64,000 nt of DNA from Fimenecus sp045545735 (GCA_045545735.1 JAZQBM010000008.1:1-64000); one strand, 5' to 3'. Positions 51,401 through 59,640 are shown, numbered from the stretch's first letter. Made by a program: numbers and translations. Notes: generated by a model not told the origin, from the letters alone.

Positions 51401-52387
51401 CAGCAAAAGTCTATTATGGGCGGTACTGCTTCAGCTGGTAACGATGGTAGTTATGAATATTTGCGTTCGCATCCAATGACAAACACAAAAGTTACGTGTG
51501 TTGCTTGGGGTTCAACATGGAACAGTTACCCTGAAGCTATGTGGGGCACTGAAAACGGTACAGTTCTTTCTTGGTGGGTTAATACGACAACAACGACTAA
51601 TAGTTCACACAATTCATATGATTGGAATGACCGTTCAGTTGATGCTGAATTCCAATCATACAAATGGGTTGACAACGTAAATGGTAAAACATATTCTGTT
51701 GTAAGTGACGGTAATGCTGACTCGGTTGGCTCAGCAGTTTGGGGCTCAAAGAATAGTAATTCAACAACATTCTCTGTTGGCTCTGACAATTACAAGTATT
51801 TCTACGACAAGACTTCACAGGCAACGGGTCTTTGGAGCACAATTGGTTTCATTTCAACTCTTGAAACAATTAACGATATTGCTTTTGATAACGATATGTG
51901 GATAGCAGTCGGTGACCAGAGCGATAAAGACCCTGCTGATTATTGTGCAAGTGGCACATGGAGTGGTGGCGGTGAAACTGCAAAAGCGTTCTCAGATAAT
52001 GGACGTGGTGGCTCTTGGGTAAATGTTCGTTACTGGGTTGATACAAGTGGCGGTACGGGTACACACTCCGATACTAACGCATATTACCATTGGCGTGCAG
52101 TTAAGATTTCAAATAATGAAAACTATAATATTGTTCAGATTAACAATCTTAACGGTATCTGGGTTGCTACAGGTTATGAAGATACTAATAACAACGAAGA
52201 ATATGATGACGGCGAACGTACGGTTGTTTGCTGGGCACGTAATCCGTTGGCTTCTTGTAATGATAGCAACAACGTTGGTAGATGGCGTGAAAGTGTTCGG
52301 TTCTATGAGAATAACGGTGCAGGAATGAAAGCTCTTGATGTTTCTCAGGTCGGCGGTATCAACTCTTGTGCTACAAGAACAGAGTAA
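48488..52387 (+). CDS. Giant type IV prepilin (1299 aa), probable tip adhesin
   Basis: The leader MKNILKSYFGNKCG is followed by MTLVEVLTAMAILSLV, a class III prepilin signal with Glu at +5, so it should be cut by the prepilin peptidase. The pilin helix is followed by about 1240 residues rich in Asn, Tyr, Gly, Ser and Trp, far beyond usual pilins (130-250). Acidic loops like calcium sites occur at about residue 275 (DTNGDDIGD), 802 (DLDNNKDGD) and 1231 (DTNNNEEYDDG). A fibre-tip adhesin or carbohydrate-binding subunit is the likely role. No known domain was recognised in the large part. Confidence 0.88.
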   Translation: MKNILKSYFGNKCGMTLVEVLTAMAILSLVIFCFTPLFLSYFNTIKIAGEEVQDVQMQSGVLQTVIGNYASGIGGNYDANVSEIALKFSTPAKSIALSRDDEGTIVSTSMNEVVTVGIGSELDSIKGDFLVSNPNDLKDSYTTIVAQNTSSGLICYPKTLTDDFIEAKIIIYGSGGITFGQSGFATDFKLFCGENGSISLTRDKDYSLRWLASSMVELTIYGGGAISFENSPLLINYKNGQHILQVEVDAPSMIMVGEAAPDGNYYYYVSRGETLDTNGDDIGDTLAIIRRNMNSIDAHNNSNVTLTSAMNDVEWVPADSGDGHNVDSDGEKYGYYVMCGDNGQIRRFWRNNATGNYYWGGDYTYYTDYNFIQINNQTGQSPHINSTDASGNAYAGKVYSTDTSFKFISQRSMSSNQSGFNVSTREFTYSGSGLINVGTGLLRSLSVVSVTRADQAEFYGNDGKIYFYKVDSDSVRLATFDEAKNFANEGKNWLGAYNSYTSFQGAKAFKINSISETAHGWLETNDGSYYEINGVDTSAAGFNKNSYPITLTSVDAIRINTPNKTDVTNDGSYYFTTTGDGDTSAEGATTNMNYPQSSYTLYCGHIPAFMDLFATVTGGANYKYPTSWSGTYAHSEVDGHFNQVGNTYIPRAENRLTLQDNANHYAFWRMTLGLTPYYNDGGNAVSIGDGELAYYDGENNGSWPNEKRWYNKVVYYPYKNIEYAITGKFFDLYTYNNHKDKLQDAFGTGFSKLADPNMLINTYQNVQTNVTNGEVVDITISYLSHPFALAVAANPTDDIVYDLDNNKDGDNQIFYWNNRRETITFLDSASTVVPNGDKDIPVSLMVGYVLGGTVEFAGDETLTASVNGVTVTVGSVMNNGIVFLRAGDYNVAKHNSANSQTYEYKATDNTGYKLNQESNVFHQFYYLNSRAVLENERTGSGAHTEYAYEPSKGENIGNLYGADYWQNNRHIQQKSIMGGTASAGNDGSYEYLRSHPMTNTKVTCVAWGSTWNSYPEAMWGTENGTVLSWWVNTTTTTNSSHNSYDWNDRSVDAEFQSYKWVDNVNGKTYSVVSDGNADSVGSAVWGSKNSNSTTFSVGSDNYKYFYDKTSQATGLWSTIGFISTLETINDIAFDNDMWIAVGDQSDKDPADYCASGTWSGGGETAKAFSDNGRGGSWVNVRYWVDTSGGTGTHSDTNAYYHWRAVKISNNENYNIVQINNLNGIWVATGYEDTNNNEEYDDGERTVVCWARNPLASCNDSNNVGRWRESVRFYENNGAGMKALDVSQVGGINSCATRTE

Positions 52388-52401
52388 TTGGAAAAAATAT
52401 A

Positions 52402-52434
52402 ATCCCGACATATGTAAAAGTATGTCGAGATTAG
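52402..52434 (+). other. Hairpin after the giant prepilin gene
   Basis: AATCCCGACATA and TATGTCGAGATT form an imperfect stem without a U tract; the next gene follows at 52464. It may tune relative expression inside the operon. Confidence 0.45.
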
Positions 52435-52463
52435 CAGAACTCATTTAAAAATGAGGTGAAATT

Positions 52464-53633
52464 ATGTTCAAACTTTTACATAAAAACAGAAAAGGTTTTT
52501 CTCTTGTTGAAGTTATGGTAACAGTGACCATTCTTGGTCTTGTTATGGGTATAGCAGGAACGATTATTTATATGATGACAAACAGCTATAACGCATCTTC
52601 ATATCGTTGGGAAATTCAAAGTGCGGTTCAGCTTGCTTGCACAAAGTTTGAAACAAATTCAGATTTAATTACAAATTCAAAACAACTTGATATTTTCTAT
52701 GATGAAACTGTTGCTGGGGGAATTGTATATAACAAGGAAACCGGTACGTTCACATGGAAAAATGGCGGTAATCCTTATGTAATGCCTGCTGAAGGTACGG
52801 CTGACGGTGATTATTCTTATATCTTTTCAACTGAAGCGGAAGATACTGAAGGTAATTATCTCGGTTACTTTATGTTCATTAAGGATTATGATTCAACAAC
52901 AAGTGAATTGTTCCTTGATAATGAGGGATTTGGTGAGGTTCCTGTAAAAATTGAATTAAGCATTGCTACAGACGAACTTGAACTCAATACAAATGACCCA
53001 AGTTATCAGAATAATGGTGTAAAAATGCTTTTCAAATCAGGAAACGAAGAAATTCTTGAGTTTGAGGTTGAAACTGCTTATGTTCTCGAAAATATCAACG
53101 CAACAAAGCAGATTGGCATGGAAGGCGGAAAACTGATTCTTGAAGATTCTTGGGTTGTGAACAATACTGCCAAAGCTTACCCTTGCGGTTGGTCGGATGA
53201 AACCATAAACAATGGTAACAAAGAAATGCACGGTTATCCTGCAATGGCAACAACCTATGGTGCTGACAATAAGGTGTATAATTTCTCTAATGCTCAGCTT
53301 CAGAAGACAGGTAACGTGCTCAGATTCTTGTCACCGCTTTCTGATATGAGCGTTGAAGACGGTGAAGGACAGGGTACAACAAGCCATAAGGGTAGCTGTA
53401 TTACTGCTTATTCGTTCAGTGACGGCACCGAAATGTCGGAGCGCGTACTCAGTAATCTTCGCAACTTCCGTGATGAAGTTCTTCGCGGAACCGAGTTTGG
53501 CGATTGGTTTATTGATGTTTATTACAATAAATTGTCACCATTCCTTATTGAACATACGGCATTCTTGAAGCCTGTTTATAGGGTAATTTTGACACCGATT
53601 TCATTTGTTTGTGATTTTATAGCAGATTTATAA
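52464..53633 (+). CDS. Type IV prepilin-like minor subunit
   Basis: This 389-residue protein has the leader MFKLLHKNRKG and mature start FSLVEVMVTVTILGLVMG with Glu at +5. It is longer than usual minor pilins and has an acidic beta-rich C-terminal domain. GAGGTG lies before the ATG. It belongs with the two preceding large prepilins, probably as part of the tip complex. A strong terminator at 53643 ends the long pilus operon. Confidence 0.88.
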   Translation: MFKLLHKNRKGFSLVEVMVTVTILGLVMGIAGTIIYMMTNSYNASSYRWEIQSAVQLACTKFETNSDLITNSKQLDIFYDETVAGGIVYNKETGTFTWKNGGNPYVMPAEGTADGDYSYIFSTEAEDTEGNYLGYFMFIKDYDSTTSELFLDNEGFGEVPVKIELSIATDELELNTNDPSYQNNGVKMLFKSGNEEILEFEVETAYVLENINATKQIGMEGGKLILEDSWVVNNTAKAYPCGWSDETINNGNKEMHGYPAMATTYGADNKVYNFSNAQLQKTGNVLRFLSPLSDMSVEDGEGQGTTSHKGSCITAYSFSDGTEMSERVLSNLRNFRDEVLRGTEFGDWFIDVYYNKLSPFLIEHTAFLKPVYRVILTPISFVCDFIADL

Positions 53634-53639
53634 TTTAAG

Positions 53640-53678
53640 ATAGGGCGGGGTCAAGACCCCGCCGTTCTTGTTTTTTAA
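53640..53678 (+). terminator. Terminator of the main pilus operon
   Basis: GGGCGGGGTC and GACCCCGCC form a strong stem around AA, followed by GTTCTTGTTTTTT. Confidence 0.85.
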
Positions 53679-53686
53679 AATTTTTA

Positions 53687-53715
53687 TTGACTAATTATGG
53701 AAATAGGTATATAAT
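53687..53715 (+). promoter_or_regulatory. Strong sigma-A promoter of pilin gene 1
   Basis: TTGACT (53687-53692) and TATAAT (53710-53715) are separated by exactly 17 bp. It is the best promoter of the pilus region, consistent with a major pilin needing high expression. Confidence 0.8.
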
Positions 53716-53724
53716 TAAATTGTT

Positions 53725-53763
53725 AAAGGTACGAAAAGTTCCCGTTATTACCGAAAGGGGTAG
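53725..53763 (+). promoter_or_regulatory. Conserved leader element, copy 1
   Basis: GGTACGAAAAGTTCCCGTTA (53728-53747) is followed by a CCC/GGGG stem and the ribosome site GAAAGGGG. The same element precedes the second pilin (54279-54298) with one base changed. Confidence 0.6.
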
Positions 53764-53771
53764 TAATTATT

Positions 53772-54182
53772 ATGAGAAAAATGATGAATAAAAAAGGTTT
53801 TTCACTCGTTGAACTTATGATTGTTGTTGTTATCATGGGTATCCTTATTGCAGTTGCAATCCCGCTTTATGGTGCAATTACTGAGAATGCTGAAAAAAGA
53901 ACTTGCCAGAAAAACCAGACTTTAATTACTGAAATGTTTGCAAAGTATTGTGTTATGGATGGCGACCATTCAGCATCACAATTGTTACCAACAGGTTCAT
54001 ATAACAGTAAAACAAGTGGTGCGGGCGACATTGACCCTATCTTTCTTGAAAGTTTTGACGGCGGATTTCCACACTGTTCTGTTGAAGGTCATTATTATGT
54101 GGTGACAAAAGTAGGAGAATATTCAATCGATATTAATTGTTATGATGCTGAAGGCAACCTTGCAACTGCGCATAATGAATGA
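53772..54182 (+). CDS. pilA: Type IV pilin (major-type) 1
   Basis: This 136-residue pilin has the leader MRKMMNKKG and mature start FSLVELMIVVVIMGILIAVA with Glu at +5. A short globular head contains four Cys that could form disulfides. The first 34 residues are identical to those of the next pilin, while the heads differ completely. It has its own strong promoter and conserved leader, separate from the assembly genes. Confidence 0.93.
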   Translation: MRKMMNKKGFSLVELMIVVVIMGILIAVAIPLYGAITENAEKRTCQKNQTLITEMFAKYCVMDGDHSASQLLPTGSYNSKTSGAGDIDPIFLESFDGGFPHCSVEGHYYVVTKVGEYSIDINCYDAEGNLATAHNE

Positions 54183-54246
54183 TTGGTGAAAACTTACAAA
54201 CGAAATGATTGTTGATTGTTGAATTCGACAAAAATTAAAAAAAGGC

Positions 54247-54275
54247 TTTACAAATGGTACCAATTGTAGTAATAT
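54247..54275 (+). promoter_or_regulatory. Putative promoter of pilin gene 2
   Basis: TTTACA (54247-54252) and TAATAT (54270-54275) are separated by 17 bp. It is weaker than the promoter of pilin 1; read-through from pilin 1 is also possible, as no terminator lies between them. Confidence 0.5.
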
Positions 54276-54331
54276 AAAGGTACGGAAAGTTCCCGTTAAC
54301 AAAATTTGGTATTCAGGTCAATAGGGACCTC
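54276..54331 (+). promoter_or_regulatory. Conserved leader element, copy 2
   Basis: GGTACGGAAAGTTCCCGTTA (54279-54298) matches the pilin 1 leader with one difference. A possible partner for AGTTCCC is GGGACCT downstream (about 54324-54331), giving a larger hairpin than in copy 1. Confidence 0.6.
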
Positions 54332-54373
54332 AATATAAAAAACAAAATTCTTTAATTAAAGGAGAAAATTATT

Positions 54374-54757
54374 ATGAGAAAAATGATGAACAAAAAAGGC
54401 TTCTCACTCGTTGAGCTTATGATTGTTGTTGTTATCATGGGTATCCTTATTGCAGTTGCTATTCCGCTTTATGGTGCAATTACAGACAATGCAAACAACA
54501 AGACATGTGCAAACAATGTTAAGGCTATCAAGAACAATGCAGCTAACTACAAAGCAACATACAATGAGAACGCTACAACAGCTGGTATCGCTTCAATGTT
54601 TGATGATGGCGAACTTCCTAAGTGCCCACTTGGTGAGACTGCTTACACAGTTACAATCGAATCTAATGGTTCAGCTACAGTTGCATGTCCAAACATCACT
54701 TCTGAAAATAGCTTCCATACAGCTGAAAAGACAGGCGCAGTAGCAGTTAGTGCATAA
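54374..54757 (+). CDS. pilA: Type IV pilin (major-type) 2
   Basis: This 127-residue pilin shares the leader and first 34 residues with pilin 1 (leader MRKMMNKKG, cleavage before F10, Glu at +5). Its head is smaller, with KTCANNVKAIKNNAANYKA and two further Cys (KCPLG, VACPN). TAAAGGAG lies before the ATG. High use of preferred codons and the following strong terminator suggest this may be the main structural pilin; that is inference. Confidence 0.93.
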   Translation: MRKMMNKKGFSLVELMIVVVIMGILIAVAIPLYGAITDNANNKTCANNVKAIKNNAANYKATYNENATTAGIASMFDDGELPKCPLGETAYTVTIESNGSATVACPNITSENSFHTAEKTGAVAVSA

Positions 54758-54774
54758 TTAAAAAACAGTTACAT

Positions 54775-54807
54775 AAAGGGCGAGGGGATTACCCCTCGCT
54801 TTTTTCA
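54775..54807 (+). terminator. Terminator after pilin 2
   Basis: GCGAGGGG and CCCCTCGC pair around ATTA and are followed by TTTTTT. Confidence 0.85.
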
Positions 54808-54836
54808 TTGACCTTTATATAAAAATATAGTAAAAT
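54808..54836 (+). promoter_or_regulatory. Sigma-A promoter of the YfhO gene
   Basis: TTGACC (54808-54813) and TAAAAT (54831-54836) are separated by exactly 17 bp, about 30 nt before the start. Confidence 0.7.
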
Positions 54837-54865
54837 ATTAAAAAAGTGTGAAAGCAGGTTTGCTT

Positions 54866-57673
54866 ATGAAAACCAAAAAACAAATACCATTTATATGGCT
54901 TGGAGCAATAATAACACTTGGCATTATGCTTGTGCTTTATGCTTTAGGTGAAATTTATCCATTCGGCAGTGCGTCAACTGCGTTTTCTGACGGCTTTTCA
55001 CAATACATTCCCTTTTTAGCAGAACTTAAACTGAAAATTACTGAGGGTGGCTCAATGCTTTTCACTTGGCATACAGGTGGCGGTGTTAATTTTTGGGCTA
55101 CAATTGGTTACTATTTAACAAGTCCATTAAACCAGCTTTCGTTGTTATTCCCTGTTGAAAGAATGAACGATGCTTTCGCACTCATAACATTAATTAAACC
55201 TGCTTTAATGGCATTGACTTTTGGTATTTTCTTAAAACATACATATAAAAAGAATGATTTATCGGTAGTAATTTTCTCTGTTCTCTGGGCAATGTCCGGT
55301 TTTATGATTGGCGGAATTTACATTACTTCATGGTTTGATGCTATTATTTACTTCCCGCTTGTAATTATGGGACTTAAAAAGATGATGGATGGCGGTAGTG
55401 CCTGGCTTTACGCATTGTTTTTAGGTCTTACTATTGCATCTAACTTTTACATTGGTTGGATTGTCTGTATTTTCTGCGTAATCTATTTTGTATATTCATT
55501 TATTTCTGACGACAATGTTACATATGAAGGTGTTACTGCACCACAGGACGAAGCGGAAAAAAATGATGAAGACTCTATAAATATTTTCGCAGTATTTCAG
55601 AATTCCTACTTATTAAAAAGTATTTTTAAATTTGGATTTTCATCATTACTGGCGGGGGGGATTTCTGCAATTTTTACCTTGCCGCTTGCAAGTGCTTTAC
55701 AGAAAACAGGTAAAGGTGCAATAACAGAAAGCACGCTTACCATAAAAGGAACAGGGCTGTGGGGATTGTTGGCTTCACATGTTTTCCCGTTTAAAAATAC
55801 TTATACTTCTTTTACTTCAATGGATTGTGTTTTCTGCTTTGCAGGTGTTGTTACGCTTATTTTGGCGGTTGCATATTTCTTCACAAAAGGCATTTCACTT
55901 CGCAAAAAGATTGGTAATGGATTTTTGCTTGCAGTAATGTGGGTATCAATGCTTGTAAATTCGGTTTACGTTGTATGGCACGGATTCGGCGAGCCTGCAG
56001 GTCTTATGTACCGTTTTGCATTTGTATATAGTTTTGTACTTTTAAAAATTGCATATGAAGCATTCTGTGAAATCAAAAATATCAAGTGGTATGGTTTCCT
56101 TGCAGGAACAGTGTTTGCGGGATTTTGCTTTGCAGGTGTTTATTTCAGCGACACATTCAATTCATTATTCTTCTCAACAAATCTGATTATTAAAATTATT
56201 GTTGCAATAGTTGTATTTTTTGTTCTTCTTATAATTATGAGTAAAAAAGAACATACAAAACCGATGCTTACAGTAATTCTTCTTGTATGCATAGTTATAG
56301 AATCAATAGTTTTTAATTTTAACAATATAAATACTCTTGAAATTAAAGAAAATCTTTCAGAAAAAGAAATTGTAACTGAACTTACAGAAAATCTTGAAGA
56401 AAGTGACAGAGTTCATTTTGCAAGCAAAAAGCAAGAGTATAAAGATATGATTATGTACGGTTCACTTTTCGGTTATAACAGTTATGAGAACTATTCGTCA
56501 TTGGCTGACAATCATTTTGGGCTTACAATCACCGATTTAGGTACTTACGGAAATCGGTTGAACTTCCAAAATGGTGCAAGTGAGCAGACACCTATTTTCA
56601 ATATGTTGTTCCCGACGAAATATTATATTGACGGAACAGGTAATTTGAGTGAGTCTTCATATCGAACAAAAGTTGCAGAAAAAGATGGCTATACACTCTA
56701 TAAAAATAATTACACAATGCCGTTTATGTATACAATTAATAGTGATGTTGCTGAATGGGACCCATTTGGATTCTTTATTGTTATGGATAATCTTAATGTG
56801 GCAACAAAAGCCGTTACAGGAACAACTGAAAATGTGGTTGTTTACAATACTCCATCAAACTTTAATTTTAATAATTGCTTACACGTATCTGCTTTTGACC
56901 GTGCAGAAGAAAATGGCACAGATATGCCGAAAGAGTATTATGAATTCATTGAACAACGTATGAGCGGCTATTCATATGAAATTGAAGATATGAGCAAATC
57001 TGCATCAATTACATTTGATTCTGTTGCCGAAGCAGATGGTATGATGTATTTGTATGTTGATACATTTGAACTTGTGGATTTAACTGTTACACTTAACGGA
57101 AAGACAACGAAATATTATCTTTACGGTGCAGGAGATAACTGCACATACGAACTTGGTGAAGTTAAAAAAGGTGATGTGGCAACAATTACCATTGGTGGTC
57201 ACATAGAAACAGATTTTGATAATGGTAATGTCTATGCTTACAAGAAAAATAGTTTCACAACGACATCATTTACTGTTGATATGGAAAAGTTTGAAAAAGC
57301 ATACAACAAACTTGATGCTATGAGTGATACTGAACTTCTCGAATTTGAAGATACATATGTTAAAGCAAAAGTTACAAGTTATACTGATGGTGCATTGTAT
57401 ATTCCAACAACTTATGACGAAGGCTGGACAATTCTTATTGACGGCGTAGAAACTCCACTTTATGAGCATCACAGTCATATTCTTATGACAGCAATTACTG
57501 AAGGTGAACACATTGTTGAAATGAAATACACGCCTGTAGGATTTACTGCAGGTGCGGTAATTACAGGTGTTAGCGTTGCAATTCTTGTTGCGTGGGCGGT
57601 AATTTCAATAAAACGCTCGAAAAAAGAGCAAGAGTGTGTTACAATAGATGAAACAAATGTGAATGAGGAGTAA
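54866..57673 (+). CDS. YfhO-family membrane protein (GT-C-like)
   Basis: This 935-residue protein has about a dozen helices in its first 490 residues and a large extracellular C-terminal domain, ending in a last helix near 900-920 and a charged tail. It matches the YfhO family in layout (SDGFSQYIPFLAELK, HTGGGVNFWATIGYY). YfhO proteins are predicted GT-C glycosyltransferases and act in lipoteichoic acid glycosylation in some Firmicutes. The ATG at 54866 is chosen over a GTG six codons upstream. It ends 3 nt before the prepilin peptidase gene, tying it to the pilus locus. Confidence 0.88.
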   Translation: MKTKKQIPFIWLGAIITLGIMLVLYALGEIYPFGSASTAFSDGFSQYIPFLAELKLKITEGGSMLFTWHTGGGVNFWATIGYYLTSPLNQLSLLFPVERMNDAFALITLIKPALMALTFGIFLKHTYKKNDLSVVIFSVLWAMSGFMIGGIYITSWFDAIIYFPLVIMGLKKMMDGGSAWLYALFLGLTIASNFYIGWIVCIFCVIYFVYSFISDDNVTYEGVTAPQDEAEKNDEDSINIFAVFQNSYLLKSIFKFGFSSLLAGGISAIFTLPLASALQKTGKGAITESTLTIKGTGLWGLLASHVFPFKNTYTSFTSMDCVFCFAGVVTLILAVAYFFTKGISLRKKIGNGFLLAVMWVSMLVNSVYVVWHGFGEPAGLMYRFAFVYSFVLLKIAYEAFCEIKNIKWYGFLAGTVFAGFCFAGVYFSDTFNSLFFSTNLIIKIIVAIVVFFVLLIIMSKKEHTKPMLTVILLVCIVIESIVFNFNNINTLEIKENLSEKEIVTELTENLEESDRVHFASKKQEYKDMIMYGSLFGYNSYENYSSLADNHFGLTITDLGTYGNRLNFQNGASEQTPIFNMLFPTKYYIDGTGNLSESSYRTKVAEKDGYTLYKNNYTMPFMYTINSDVAEWDPFGFFIVMDNLNVATKAVTGTTENVVVYNTPSNFNFNNCLHVSAFDRAEENGTDMPKEYYEFIEQRMSGYSYEIEDMSKSASITFDSVAEADGMMYLYVDTFELVDLTVTLNGKTTKYYLYGAGDNCTYELGEVKKGDVATITIGGHIETDFDNGNVYAYKKNSFTTTSFTVDMEKFEKAYNKLDAMSDTELLEFEDTYVKAKVTSYTDGALYIPTTYDEGWTILIDGVETPLYEHHSHILMTAITEGEHIVEMKYTPVGFTAGAVITGVSVAILVAWAVISIKRSKKEQECVTIDETNVNEE

Positions 57674-57676
57674 TTT

Positions 57677-58504
57677 ATGGATTATTTGCTTATACCAAAA
57701 TTATTTATAACATTTTTCGTGTTCCTTATGGGAATTTGCATCGGTAGTTTTCTTAATGTGCTTATTTACAGATTGCCCAAGGGCGAAGACGTGACAACTA
57801 CTAACAGTCATTGTATGAGTTGCAATCACAGACTTTATGCAAAAGATTTATTCCCGCTTTTCAGTTGGATTTTTCTTGGTGGTAAGTGCCGTTATTGTAA
57901 GGCAAAAATTTCTGTGCAGTACCCAATAGTTGAAGCAATTAATGGTATTATGTATTCGCTAATATTCTGGTTTGTATGTGACGCAAAACCAAGTCTTGCA
58001 CTTGTAGGTTACTGTGTAGCGTTTTCTGCGTTGCTTGTAACAACTGTTATTGACTGGCGAACAATGGAAATTCCCGATTCTATGTGGATTTCAATTTTCG
58101 TTGGTGGTGCTTTTGTTTACATAAACGAGATTATTGCAGAGGGCTTTGACTTGCATTGTCTTATAGAACGAGTAATCGGTATTTTTGCCGCAAGTGGAAT
58201 TCTTTTCATTCTTGCCGTTGTTTCAAAAGGCGGAATGGGTGGCGGAGATATTAAACTTATGGCTGCCTGCGGATTTTTACTTGGTTGGAAAGTAGTTTTA
58301 CTTTCACTTGTTATGGGTGGAGTTATTGGCACACTTTATCTTATCTTTATGGCAATCAAGAATAAGGGTAAAGTTCCAAGAAAAGTTCCGTTTGCACCGC
58401 ATTTATCTCTTGCGGTTGTAATCTGTATGTTCTGCGGAAGCGGGATTATTGATTGGTATTTGGCACTTTGCGGTATTGTTTCACATCACAATCACGTGCA
58501 TTAA
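57677..58504 (+). CDS. pilD: Prepilin peptidase / N-methyltransferase (A24A)
   Basis: This 275-residue polytopic enzyme removes prepilin leaders and methylates the new N-terminus. It has the cytoplasmic four-Cys zinc loop (CMSC, CRYC; about 44-78) that marks bifunctional enzymes, catalytic Asp in VIDWRTMEIP and Asp in GGGDIKL. It would process the five prepilins encoded just upstream. Confidence 0.95.
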   Translation: MDYLLIPKLFITFFVFLMGICIGSFLNVLIYRLPKGEDVTTTNSHCMSCNHRLYAKDLFPLFSWIFLGGKCRYCKAKISVQYPIVEAINGIMYSLIFWFVCDAKPSLALVGYCVAFSALLVTTVIDWRTMEIPDSMWISIFVGGAFVYINEIIAEGFDLHCLIERVIGIFAASGILFILAVVSKGGMGGGDIKLMAACGFLLGWKVVLLSLVMGGVIGTLYLIFMAIKNKGKVPRKVPFAPHLSLAVVICMFCGSGIIDWYLALCGIVSHHNHVH

Positions 58505-58519
58505 GAATAAATTATATGA

Positions 58520-58550
58520 GCTGGGCGGAGATTTTCTCCGCTCTTTTTGT
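58520..58550 (+). terminator. Terminator after pilD
   Basis: GGGCGGAGA and TCTCCGCTC pair around TTT and are followed by TTTTTG. Confidence 0.75.
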
Positions 58551-58620
58551 TTTGCAAATTTCAATTTGTCTAATTGTTTTAACATGTTTTTTAACAAACT
58601 ATTAATTTTTAAAAACTATC

Positions 58621-58659
58621 TTGCATTATTTAGTAGTGTATGATATTATAGTAGTGCAA
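58621..58659 (+). promoter_or_regulatory. PadR-operon promoter with possible operator
   Basis: TTGCAT (58621-58626) and TATTAT (58644-58649) are separated by 17 bp. Inverted TTGCA/TGCAA (58621-58625, 58655-58659) and direct TAGTAGTG (58631-58638, 58649-58656) repeats frame the promoter and are candidate PadR sites. Confidence 0.55.
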
Positions 58660-58682
58660 TATGAAAATTAAGGAGGCAGGAT

Positions 58683-58997
58683 ATGAATACGCAGTTCAAA
58701 AAAGGTGTGTTAGAGCTTTGTGCTTTAACGGTTTTGCTTAACGGTGACCGTTACGGCTATGAGCTTGCCGATATGCTGGGCAAAAAAATGTCAATTTCAG
58801 AAGGCTCGGTTTATCCGATGCTTAAAAGATTGCAGAACGACGGGTATTTTGATTCATACTTAAAAGAATCGCCTAATGGTCCTGCAAGAAAATACTACAG
58901 AATTACAATAAAAGGGCGTGACCGTCAAAAACTATTGCAAGAGCAATGGAGCGAATTCGCAAATCAGGTCAACTCATTTTTTGAGGGGGTAGCATAA
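58683..58997 (+). CDS. PadR-family transcriptional regulator
   Basis: This 104-residue winged-helix repressor has a PadR N-terminal domain (GVLELCALTVLLNGDRYGYEL, SEGSVYPMLKRLQNDGYF) and a short C-terminal dimer helix. These small PadR proteins usually repress their own operon and envelope-stress or transporter genes. The stop overlaps the next start (TAATG), and the product probably binds the repeats at its own promoter. Confidence 0.92.
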   Translation: MNTQFKKGVLELCALTVLLNGDRYGYELADMLGKKMSISEGSVYPMLKRLQNDGYFDSYLKESPNGPARKYYRITIKGRDRQKLLQEQWSEFANQVNSFFEGVA

Positions 58998-59485
58998 TGA
59001 ACAAAATCGACTTTTTAAATGAACTTTATTATTATCTTTCACCGCTCACGAAAGAAGAACGCAACGAAATTCTTGAGGATTTCCGTGCACATTTCCGCGA
59101 GGGTGAAGCAGCAGGCAAAACACAGGAACAAATCTGCAATGAACTTGGTTCACCACTTGAATGTGCAAAACAGTATGTTGGTGACGCAATAGTTGAACAG
59201 AGAATCGAACCTAAAAAGCAGAAAAAACACAGTAAAACATTCTGGACTGTAGCACTTTTCTGGAACATTTTTCAGGCGTTTATATCAATACCGCTCACAT
59301 TGGGATTGTTTATTGCATCCGCAGTGATGGCTGTATTTTTCTGTTTCACAGTACCTGCAATTAGTTCAGTTGCATTTCTTGTTTTCGCAATTGCATCAAC
59401 GCTTACAGTGTTTTTACTTGGTGTAATTACATTACTTTGGGCTGCAATAGAAATCAGAGAATGTGTTAAGATGTTGAATAAGTAA
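58997..59485 (+). CDS. DUF1700 (HAAS) membrane protein
   Basis: This 162-residue protein has an N-terminal cytoplasmic helical domain (LNELYYYLSPLTKEERNEILEDF, the HAAS signature) and two or three helices at about 80-155. PadR-DUF1700 pairs are common in Firmicutes and normally precede a DUF4097 protein; that third gene is not seen here. The function is unknown, but an envelope-stress sensing role is inferred for the module. Confidence 0.85.
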   Translation: MNKIDFLNELYYYLSPLTKEERNEILEDFRAHFREGEAAGKTQEQICNELGSPLECAKQYVGDAIVEQRIEPKKQKKHSKTFWTVALFWNIFQAFISIPLTLGLFIASAVMAVFFCFTVPAISSVAFLVFAIASTLTVFLLGVITLLWAAIEIRECVKMLNK

Positions 59486-59500
59486 GGAGAGATTAGAAAT

Positions 59501-59638
59501 TTGAGTAAAATTGCCCATAGCACCATTTTTCGTTCGGGGCAGTACAGCAAAGTACAGCACCGCTCACTTCAAAACGGCACTATGAACAATTTTCTTTCAA
59601 ATTTTATTTCGTGTCTAAAAGAGACAGAAAGGAAATAA
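59501..59638 (+). CDS. Possible 45-residue ORF with TTG start
   Basis: A TTG at 59501 follows GGAGAGATT at good spacing and opens 45 codons (MSKIAHSTIFRSG...) to a TAA. No family is recognised and composition is mixed. It sits where a DUF4097 gene is usually found, so it could be a remnant, a small peptide or noncoding. Confidence 0.3.
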   Translation: MSKIAHSTIFRSGQYSKVQHRSLQNGTMNNFLSNFISCLKETERK

Positions 59639-59640
59639 CT

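Noticed and set aside
53700..54373. Possible c-di-GMP riboswitch before the pilin genes
   Set aside because: Pilin leaders in Clostridia often carry one, but neither the class I nor class II core motifs are present; only a short conserved element and a small stem are seen.
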